Assembly (NCBI RefSeq): GCF_022539315.1
Contig: NC_066333.1
Span: 12,615,001-12,679,000 of the forward strand
Direction: 5' to 3'
DNA length: 64,000 nt
DNA from: Serinus canaria
Taxonomy: Eukaryota > Chordata > Aves > Passeriformes > Fringillidae
The notes under the pieces are model-generated. The model was not told where the DNA came from. It did not search any database and saw only the letters and a program-made list of their open reading frames with translations. Shown piece by piece: positions 23,001 to 29,050 of this stretch (positions are counted from its first letter, which is position 1; each line of letters begins with the position of its first letter). A program made the position numbers and the translations under genes.

Positions 23001-26000
23001 CAGGAAATGATTATTCTTCCTTGAGGGGAAACTGTGCTAGGGATTTTGATAAGAGCATTGAGCTGGTGCAGATGGAAAGGAGGGAGGTGAAGGATGGAGC
23101 TCCAGGCTCTGCTTCCCCTGATCCCTGAAATCTGGGCACAGCAAAACCCTTTTTGTGGGTTTTTTTTGCACAGCTGCAGTTGTCCTGGCAGCCAGAGAGG
23201 ATGTGACTCCTTTTGGGGTGGCTGTGCCAGCACAGCTTTGTCCTGGGCAGTCTGGCCCTGCTGAAAATCCCTGGGGGATTGGCACAGGGAGGGCACAGAC
23301 ACCTCGGGTTCATCCCCATTTTCAGTCTGTCTGTCTGTCTGTCTGTGTGTTCCAGCTGATCACCCAGAACATCCAGGCCAGCAAGCAGCTGCAGGCCAGC
23401 CCAAAGTTTGTGGCTGTCCTGGAGTACATTTTAGCCATGGGGAACCACCTGAATGAACAAGCTGGGAAAGAGGTGGCCAAAGGATTCCGACTGTCATCCC
23501 TGCCCAAAGTGAGTCCATACCTCCCTGTAGCTGAAGTCATCCTGTCCTAGGGTTTGCTGGCATCAAGATGCTAATATTTCTTAGCACATTAATGCCATAA
23601 AATAATAAATGTGGTTATTTTCAGTGTGGGGAGAGGCAATAACTCCGAATGAGGAGCTCACATTTGCCCACCTGGCTTTGGCTACAGGCTGCTGCTGAAC
23701 CCTGAATTCTCTCGTGCCTGTGATCACAGACTGTGCCCCACTGCAGGCAGCAGCTCTGGCTTTGTGCTGCTGAGCACTCCGTGCCTCTGATGGGGCAGAA
23801 CAGCAAACTGCTGCCTGCCCTGGTGCCCAAATCCCTTGGCATGAGGAGCTGGGTGAGCTGCATGCCCTGGCTGGAGCCCAGCTGTGAGCCAGGAGTGTGT
23901 GTGACACAGCAGCGTGGACAGGAGAGGTTCAATTCCGTGTTTTCCGTTCTTGCCAAGTGTGCCTGGGATCTGCCAGCCTCTCTGCTGCTCCTTTCCATGC
24001 TCTATTCATTCTGACAGCTCAGAGCGTGCCCTCTGTGCTCTGTTGCAGCTCTCCCTGCTGAGGGGCAGGGACAGGACCTTCACCCTCCTCCACGCCCTGG
24101 TGGAGCAGATCCTCTCCCACCAGCCCGAGCTGGCCACCTTCCCCCAGGAGCTGACAGAGTTTGAAGCTGTTCCTGATGGTGAGAGCAGGGGAGGGGGGGA
24201 AAACAACCAGCAAATAAGAAATGAAGTCCTTCAAGTGCCGTGCTTCTCGCTGTGGAAATGATATTATCATTATAAATGCCATGATCACGTTGTTCCCCCT
24301 CTCTCTTCCTCTGCAGCGTCCATGAAGGGCCTCAGTGCTGAAGTTGATGGTATGTAAATGGAGTTTCTGCATTCAGAGGCAGATTTTCGTGCACTGTGCA
24401 GCCATTTGGAACAGGCTTTCACTGCACCTCTGTAGTTTGTAAAGAGAGTTAAAGGTTCAAGACATTGAGGTGAAGTGTTGCCATGGAGATGCTTAACCTG
24501 CCACCTTACTGTGAAGAATTAAAAAAAGAAAATAAATATTGAAGGGTGTCCAGGTGGTTTGGAAATGTAAAAAAAATGTGCTGGCCACGGTAAATAGATT
24601 TATCATGAAATAAAAAAGGTAAGTGGTACAAGTGCTCCATCACAGGGATGGCTGGGAGAGTCCCTGGGAGATGGAGTGGGAATGCAGCAGGAGAAACTTG
24701 CTGGAGTTCAAGAACTTTCTGGAAACAAACTGGTTGCCTGCTCTGAAAAGCACTCCAGCACCAGTGAAGTCAACAGGAGGGGCAGAACAAGGTTGTTAAA
24801 ATGGAAGGTGGATTTTGTGGGATGGATTTTGTGAGGTGGATTTTGTGGGATGGATTTTGTGAGGTGGATTTTGTAGGGTGGATTTTGTAGGGTGGATTTG
24901 TGGGATGGGTTTGTGGGAGGATTTTGTGGGATGGATTTTGTGGGTGGATTTGTAGGGTGGTTTGTGGGTGGATTTTGTGAGGTGGTTTTGTGGATGGATT
25001 TTTGGGTGATTGTGGGGGATTTGTGATGGTTTGTAGGGTGGATTTTGTGAGGTGGATTTTGTGAGGTGGATTTTGTGGGATGGATTTTGTGAGGTAGATT
25101 TTGTGAGGTGGATTTTGTGGGATGGTTTTGTGGATGGTTTGTAGGCTGGATTTTGTAGGTGGTTTTGTGAGGTGGATTTTGTAGGATGGATTTTGTAGGG
25201 TGGATTTTGTGAGGTGGATTTTGTAGGATGGATTTTGTAGGGTGGATTTTGTAGGATGGATTTTGTGAGGTGGATTTTGTGGGATGGATTTTGTGGGATG
25301 GATTTTGTGAGGTGGATTTTGTGGGATGGATTTTGTGAGGTGGATTTTGTAAGGTGGATTTTGTAGGATGTATTTTGTGAGGTGGATTTTGTGAGGTGGA
25401 TTTTGTGGGATGGATTTTGTGGGATGGATTTTGTAGGGTGGATTTTGTAGGATGGATTTTGTGGGGTGGATTTTGTAGGGTGGATTTTGTGAGGTGGATT
25501 TTTCTTTTCCTCATGCCCTAAATGAGACACCTGCAGCCCTTTGGACGCCTCCTCGTGCTGCTGAAATTCCCCATTTTCTGTTCCTTTCGTTAGTTTTAAA
25601 AAAAGAGCTGGAGAACCTTGCCCAGTGCAGGAGGCTCCTCAAGCCCAAAGCGAGCAAGGCAACGCCCCAGGAGTCCCAGTTCTGCAAGGAGCTGAAGGTA
25701 AATCAGCCCACCCTCCTCCAGGGCTGGAGTAAGGGAGGAGTAACCTGGGAGTTAGGGCTGACCCCTGGGAATAAGGAGAATTTTAGGGGAGTGTGATCTG
25801 CAGTGTGGGGAGGGTTCCAGGGCTCCTGCACCTCCTGTGTTCCCTTCCAGGCCAGTGGAGGGGGGGCAGGCAGCCCTTGGGAAGCACTTTGGGATAATGG
25901 GAGTTTTGGAGAGGATTTGTCAGAATTTCTGCTGCCCTCAGACAGAAAGGGAGGATCAAAGAATCGTGGAATGGTTTGGAAGGGACCTTAGAGATCATCC

Positions 26001-27534
26001 TGAAGATCATGCCCTGATTAGAGCAGAATCATCCAGTCCTGATTATCCATCCTAATTTCCAATCCTTTAGGCTGGAAAAAAACACATATCTTTTCAAGAT
26101 CCTGCTTTTTATTCTCCAACTCCTTATACATCTCTCAAACCAAGTCAGCTTGGTTTAAGAGATGTATAAGTAGTTAGAGAATAAAAAGTAGGATTTGAAA
26201 CTACACTAACCCTATAGTTTAACCCAATGCTGTCTCATAATTTTAAATGTTTTTCAGAATTAAAAAAGAAAAAAAAGAGTCTAAAATGTGAAGCAAACAA
26301 ACAAAATGAAGAAATTTTATTCCCAGGCTTGTTTCTAAAGCCCCGTTCCTGCCCCTTAAGCACCTGGAACTGGCAGTGTTTGCTGCACAGGCAAAAAAGC
26401 CAAATATTCTGGAAATCAGGCCCTTGTGATGCTTCTCAGGCTCTGCCACTTCGAATGGATTTAGGTTTTGTCATTTTATAATGCACTTAAAATTCTCTAA
26501 TGCCAATGTTTCTTTTTTTTTTTTTTTTTTTTTTTGTCTTTGATGTGTTAATTCTTGCAAGGGAATGTTTGTGCTTCTCTTTTGTGAAATGTGAAATTTT
26601 TATGACAGGAAAATTTCGCCCTGAATGATTTTGTTTTCACTGCTGTTTAATTCCTGCTTTAATCCTATGCTCCTACAGCAAATTAAGAGGTTTTATTTCG
26701 TCACAGGATTTGATTCAGAAATATGAAGGGGATCTCTCCCAGCTGTCCAAACGATGTGAGGAAATGAAGAAGCTTTATAGCAACGTGCTGGTACATATCA
26801 TACTGAAATGCAATGAAAATAGAGCTGCATTTCTTCTTTAAAAGGGAGGGAAGGAGGGGAAAGCAGTGCAAGAAATTCCCTCTTGCCTTATATTTACACT
26901 GGCTGGAGGAAAAGAAAGAAAATCCCCTATTTAACAGTGGTCAGAGACCTTGAGGAAAGGGGCAGAAGTGCAGTGATCACCTCTGAAAGTGGAACAATAT
27001 CCTGGGCCTGGGATTGGGACATTTTGTTCACATTTTCTTTAATGAATGGGTTCATCTGCCAAGCTGCAGGGCCAGAAAACTTCAGGATTTTCTGGAATTT
27101 TCTCCTCTTCAGCTGGAGATTCGTAGTCCAGCCTGAGAGATTAACCCAGGTGTGACTGAGGTGATTCAGTGGCAGCACCTTAGATCACCTTTATTTGGGA
27201 TATTTTGGATCTCAGTTCCCTGGAGATTTCAGACAGCTCAAAGTTTGCTTCTTCCTCCTCTTCCCCTTCTTCTTTTACCTCTTGTTCCTCTTCTTCTCGA
27301 TATTAGTGTGAGCAATAATGGAGGTATTTCACTTTTCTCTGCCCTCTAGCTTTGGTTAAGGTTTGGTTGAGCTCCTGCTGAGCCCCCCCAGAGGTGCTGA
27401 AGTGAAATTTCCCTTTGTTCCCTCTGCAGGTGAGGTTTGGGGAGCCGGCAGACCTGGACTCCCAGGAGCTCTTTGGGTGGATCTCCTCCTTCATCTGCGA
27501 CTTCAGGAGGGCGTGTGCTGAGCTCACCCCCTGA
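7917..27534 (+). CDS. PH-domain-containing formin (two PH-like domains plus FH2), spliced gene
   Basis: The product should nucleate and processively cap actin barbed ends, and its PH-like domains may recruit it to membranes or partners. CDS exons: 7917-8021, 8935-9021, 9938-10111, 10527-10675, 12483-12644, 13917-14301, 14481-14643, 17076-17187, 21065-21155, 21677-21763, 23356-23508, 24049-24178, 24317-24349, 25594-25697, 26707-26790, 27430-27534. All have GT-AG sites and matching phases. With the candidate exon at 793 the protein is about 719 residues: PH1 about 55-147, PH2 about 165-268, a proline-rich linker about 319-354, and FH2 about 357-719. FH2 hallmarks are FHW, SVW, a helix with IFLKSFR, GNHLN..AG....GF.LSSL, and TLLHAL. 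No GBD/DID region and no long polyproline FH1 are present. Delphilin and FHDC1 lack PH domains, so I infer the PHCF subtype. The start is unsettled; the stop is clear. Confidence 0.87.
8285..8780 (-). mobile_element. CR1 LINE 3'-end fragment (minus orientation)
   Basis: The signature 'ggtttgggttggaagggacc' at about 8318-8337 is followed by the CR1 text 'ttaaagctcatcctgttccac...gggcagtcccagctgctctgggcac'. This is the reverse complement of the CR1 3' part. It lies in the formin intron between 8021 and 8935. Confidence 0.85.
8649..8691. repeat. Perfect 18-bp inverted repeat, 7-nt loop
   Basis: The arm at 8649-8666 (ATTCAATCCAAACTCACT) is exactly complementary to 8674-8691, with CTCTGTC between. 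It sits inside the CR1-like segment. Confidence 0.9.
8935..9021 (+). CDS. Formin exon: start of PH1
   Basis: Acceptor gttttccag, donor CAG|gtaacc, phase 0 to 0, 29 codons. It encodes FNFIIYKYKHYRWQKRILQ, which looks like the first two beta-strands of a PH domain. The basic K-Y-K...R-W-Q-K-R pattern resembles the phosphoinositide-contacting loop of binding PH domains; that function is inferred. Confidence 0.85.
9022..9937 (+). other. Formin intron between 9021 and 9938
   Basis: Unremarkable intronic sequence. I see no repeats or exons. Confidence 0.5.
9938..10111 (+). CDS. Formin exon: core of PH1
   Basis: Acceptor cctcttgcag, donor AAG|gtgggg, phase 0 to 0, 58 codons. It continues the PH fold with LDFSSRTVFNIEKG, then RRRFSILFHGRQHYELEA and the start of the C-terminal helix (LSLQDKRK). 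Confidence 0.88.
10527..10675 (+). CDS. Formin exon: PH1 helix and start of PH2
   Basis: Acceptor attatccag, phase 0 in, phase 2 out. It encodes the PH1 C-terminal helix (IIYLLSRVIQ) and the first strand of PH2 (HEGLLDLQ). The donor GAA|gtagga is the one that keeps frame with 12483 and gives the junction EWVK-C. A more consensus-like gtgaag begins 5 nt earlier (10671), but its use would shift the frame. Confidence 0.82.
10676..12482 (+). other. Formin intron between 10675 and 12483
   Basis: Contains a pyrimidine tract of T runs with CC interruptions at about 11327-11384. Otherwise I see no feature. Confidence 0.5.
12483..12644 (+). CDS. Formin exon: PH2 core
   Basis: Acceptor ttgtccctcag, donor CCT|gtgagt, phase 2 to 2. 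It encodes ELREGELALYCLGLGGR and then STFSLHTRDHHYL, matching the strand pattern of a second PH-like domain. Confidence 0.85.
12945..13345. repeat. AT-rich TATAGTA/TATAATG array
   Basis: About 400 bp of imperfect 5-bp (TATAG / TATAA / TGTAA) repeats. Open frames on the minus strand (Tyr/Ile/Leu only) are artefacts. Confidence 0.93.
13917..14301 (+). CDS. Formin exon: PH2 end, proline-rich linker, start of FH2
   Basis: Acceptor tgccttccag, donor AAG|gtgagg, phase 2 to 0. It encodes the PH2 C-terminal helix (QRDWLSLLERHC), an acidic linker, then a short proline-rich run (VPPARG, VPPAPPALPQP, VPPAARR). It enters FH2 at KAFHWDLVPCDK, where the FHW tryptophan belongs to the lasso. The FH1-like part has no run of five or more prolines, so profilin recruitment may be weak. 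Confidence 0.87.
14481..14643 (+). CDS. Formin exon: FH2 lasso/linker
   Basis: Acceptor tgtatttttag, donor TCA|gtgagt, phase 0 to 1. It opens IQKSVWGS, which carries the second lasso tryptophan, and ends LLDRKVAHNF, the usual lead-in to the conserved LKSF helix. It also contains CDPC and CRLC separated by six residues, a zinc-knuckle-like spacing that is unusual in FH2 domains. Confidence 0.88.
14644..17075 (+). other. Formin intron between 14643 and 17076
   Basis: Holds the LTR at 15228-15967. The rest is AT-rich unique sequence with no exon-like signals that I can support. Confidence 0.5.
15228..15967 (-). mobile_element. Solo LTR of an endogenous retrovirus-type element
   Basis: Ends are TGTTG...CAACA, flanked by the near-identical 6-mers GCCAGT (15222-15227) and CCCAGT (15968-15973), consistent with a 6-bp target duplication carrying one mismatch. 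The polyadenylation signal AATAAA reads on the minus strand (about 15345-15352), so the element is reversed. The sequence resembles a common passerine LTR as I remember it; I cannot name the family. No internal viral genes are present. Confidence 0.75.
17076..17187 (+). CDS. Formin exon: FH2 knob (LKSF helix)
   Basis: Acceptor ctttttctccag, donor AAG|gtaatt, phase 1 to 2. The junction codon gives Asn, followed by IFLKSFRVKPSELKDKL, one of the most conserved FH2 helices. Confidence 0.9.
17188..21064 (+). other. Formin intron between 17187 and 21065
   Basis: A 3.9-kb intron. It contains the CR1-derived array at 20380-20717 and a small ATA microsatellite (about 18022-18036). No exon with matching phase was seen, and flanking phases agree without one. 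Confidence 0.55.
20380..20717 (+). repeat. 56-bp tandem array made of a CR1 3' end
   Basis: About six copies start at 'gatccttgtgggtc' (near 20384, 20440, 20494, 20550, 20604, 20659), each followed by 'ccagcccagaatattctgtg' and 'attatgggataacagagct'. The text matches the CR1 3' terminus ('gatcc...gggtcccttccagccc...attctgtgatt'), here amplified in tandem. Confidence 0.88.
21065..21155 (+). CDS. Formin exon: FH2 knob, continued
   Basis: Acceptor tctctttacag, donor GAG|gtgagg, phase 2 to 0. It encodes RYLPTAKDAERYLSF and ends VDQFMLE. The pattern 'L.P...E...Y..F...L...DQF' is standard FH2. Confidence 0.9.
21677..21763 (+). CDS. Formin exon: FH2, 29 codons
   Basis: Acceptor ctgtgcag, donor CCT|gtgagt, phase 0 to 0. 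It encodes MCKIPQLGQRLDLLLSVREL, corresponding to the FH2 '..IP....RL..L.F...F' segment. Confidence 0.9.
21764..23355 (+). other. Formin intron between 21763 and 23356
   Basis: No repeats or exons seen except the (TCTG)n run at its 3' end. Confidence 0.5.
23325..23349 (+). repeat. (TCTG)n / TG microsatellite at a splice acceptor
   Basis: Five TCTG units followed by TGTGTG lie 6-30 nt upstream of the acceptor of the 23356 exon and form its polypyrimidine tract. Confidence 0.9.
23356..23508 (+). CDS. Formin exon: FH2 post region with the GN..N signature
   Basis: Acceptor gtgtgttccag, donor AAA|gtgagt, phase 0 to 0, 51 codons. It contains the diagnostic FH2 signature AMGNHLNEQAGKEVAKGFRL. The acceptor's pyrimidine tract is a (TCTG)n microsatellite at 23325-23349. 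Confidence 0.93.
23509..24048 (+). other. Formin intron between 23508 and 24049
   Basis: Ordinary sequence; nothing seen. Confidence 0.5.
24049..24178 (+). CDS. Formin exon: FH2 TLLH segment
   Basis: Acceptor ctgttgcag, donor ATG|gtgaga, phase 0 to 1. It encodes LSLLRGRDRTFTLLHALVEQ. The TLLH..V core is intact, but the usual 'DTKS.D' just before it reads LLRGRD. Confidence 0.9.
24317..24349 (+). CDS. Formin 33-nt microexon in FH2
   Basis: Acceptor tcctctgcag, donor ATG|gtatgt, phase 1 to 1. It encodes ASMKGLSAEVD, which aligns with the conserved 'L..L..EV..L' of the FH2 C-terminal helices. It is symmetric, so skipping would keep frame but delete 11 residues of a helix. Confidence 0.85.
24796..25500. 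repeat. 14-bp minisatellite (GGTGGATTTTGTGA), about 50 copies
   Basis: Head-to-tail 14-bp units alternate GGTGGATTTTGT-GA/AG with GATGGATTTTGT-GG, with several shortened units near 24895-25150. It lies in the intron between 24349 and 25594, ending about 95 bp before the acceptor. The minus strand holds an apparent 268-codon frame made only of repeat. Confidence 0.95.
25594..25697 (+). CDS. Formin exon: FH2 C-terminal helix
   Basis: Acceptor cctttcgttag, donor AAG|gtaaat, phase 1 to 0. It encodes VLKKELENLAQCRRLLKPK and so on, a typical long FH2 helix. Confidence 0.87.
25955..26010 (-). mobile_element. Short CR1 remnant (minus orientation)
   Basis: 'aaagaatcgtggaatggttt' and 'ggaagggaccttagagatca' are the reverse complement of a CR1 3' terminus. 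Confidence 0.75.
26092..26200. repeat. Long imperfect hairpin (about 52-bp stem, 4-nt loop)
   Basis: The arm at 26092-26144 pairs with 26149-26200 around the loop TCAG. Across 46 aligned stem positions I count four non-Watson-Crick positions, plus a one-base bulge near the base at 26098. It is intronic in the formin. It could be a recent inverted duplication, a MITE-like element or a small-RNA precursor; nothing in the sequence decides which. Confidence 0.88.
26512..26536. repeat. Poly-T tract
   Basis: A run of more than 20 T residues in the formin intron before 26707. Confidence 0.9.
26707..26790 (+). CDS. Formin exon: FH2 C-terminal helix, 28 codons
   Basis: Acceptor tttcgtcacag, donor CTG|gtacat, phase 0 to 0. 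It encodes DLIQKYEGDLSQLSKRCEEM, charged and helical. Confidence 0.87.
27430..27534 (+). CDS. Formin last coding exon and stop
   Basis: Acceptor gttccctctgcag, phase 0, 34 codons plus TGA. It encodes VRFGEPADLDSQELFGWISS, then FICDFRRACAELTP. This is the usual FH2 ending 'F.E.......FF.....F...F..A'. There is no C-terminal tail or DAD beyond FH2. Confidence 0.9.
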   Translation: MRFGEPADLDSQELFGWISSFICDFRRACAELTP

Positions 27535-28210
27535 GAACACACCTTCCATGGGGAGGGGAGGCAAGGAGGAGCCCAGGAAACTCTTTTTAATTGGTTTTTT
27601 TCTTTACTGACAAGCAGCACCACCCAATCCCACCTGTGCTGCAGAGCACCTTGGTTTTGAGAGACATTCCGCTTCAAATGTGTAATTTCGTGTGGTATTT
27701 CACCTGGAATATCCCAGATCACTGATGAGCCTCTCAGTTTTGTGCTTTTGTACCTCGAGATTCCCATAGATTGAAAAAAAAAAACCACTTTGGACTTTTT
27801 ATAATTTCTCTTTTCAGTCTTTTCCTTTCCTTACCCCGACTCCTGACCCAGTTTTCATTATTAATTTCATGAGTAACTTTCTGTATGGTGATCTAATTAT
27901 CTAATTTCTAAAGAATACTTCAGACATTTTATAATGAAATGGGGAGCTGTTACCCACAGAGGAGAATATTTAAACAAAGTCTTGTTTATTTTGCTATTAA
28001 AACATTGCAAACTTGCTATGAAATGAAGAAAGTATCTTGCTGAGTGTTTTATTTTGTCCCCACTAAGCAGGATGAAAATATTAGCACTTTTTCTGGCAAA
28101 TGTCATGTGTTTGCCACAAATGTTACAGAAATTAATCAATATATAAGATTTGCATTGCAGGGAGAGAAAATTGTCATAGCAGCAAAATAAAAATCTGTCA
28201 GGAAGCATCT
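27535..28210 (+). other. Formin 3' UTR with poly(A) signal
   Basis: After the TGA at 27532-27534 the sequence is AT-rich and unrelated to repeats. An AATAAA at 28186-28191 is the first good polyadenylation signal I found. The 3' UTR would be about 0.67 kb; the end is inferred. Confidence 0.55.
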
Positions 28211-28611
28211 AAGGAATGGATAAGGGAGGGAATGATCCAAGGTTTTCAAAAGAGGAAATATTTCTGTTGTGTTTGTTGGCTTTTACATGTTTTTAATTAG
28301 AATAATTAGCTGGAGCTCAATGAGTGGGAGGAAAAGGACAAAGAGTTGCAAAGACAGAACTGTGTGTTTAGCATGAAAAGCAGAAAACAGTTGTAAAAGG
28401 GCATTGCTAAAATCTGGCATTTTCCCTCCCAGGTTTGCAAACAGTGTGAGCTGAGGGAAAAGTGAATCTGATTTATTTTAGGAGAGTGATCTGATTTATT
28501 TTGGGTCTTTCTGCCCGGTGTTTGGGCTTTGATGGAAAGGCTGAACACTCTCCCTGACCTTAGCACTGAGAGGAGCTGGGGCTGACCCCTCTGAGCCATC
28601 TCTGAGCTGGG

Positions 28612-29050
28612 ACTGACCCTTCCTAAACTGGGACTGAACCCTTCTCTAAACTGGGACTGAACCCTTCTCTAAACTGGGACTGAACCCTTCCTAAACTGGG
28701 ACTGAACCCTTCCTAAACTGGACTGAACCCTTCCTAACTGGACTGAGCCCTTTCCTAAACTGGGACTGAACCCTTCCCTAAACTGGGACTGAACCCTTTC
28801 TAAACTGGGACTGAGCCCTTCCTAAACTGGGACTGAGCCCTTCCCTAAACTGGGACTGAACCCTTCTCTAAACTGGGATTGAACCCTTCCCTAAACTGGG
28901 ACTGAACCCTTCCCTAAACTGGGACTGAGCCCTTCCCTAAACTGGGACTGAACCCTTCCCTAAACTGGGACTGAACCCTTCTCTAAACTGGGATTGAACC
29001 CTTCCCTAAACTGGGACTGAACCCTTCTCTAAACTGGGATTGAACCCGTC
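28612..29050. repeat. 23-bp minisatellite (CTAAACTGGGACTGAACCCTTCC)
   Basis: About 19 copies with small variants (GAACCC/GAGCCC, CTCT/CCCT, GGGATT) lie just downstream of the formin 3' end. Confidence 0.93.

Noticed and set aside
24708..25514. 268- and 244-codon minus-strand ORFs (KIHPTKS-type repeats)
   Set aside because: They are entirely the 14-bp intronic minisatellite; two overlapping frames are both open, which is a repeat property.
7917..27534. Assignment to FHDC1, delphilin (GRID2IP) or a DIA-type formin
   Set aside because: Those have FH2 at the N-terminus (FHDC1), PDZ domains (delphilin) or GBD/DID regions; here two PH-like domains precede FH2.
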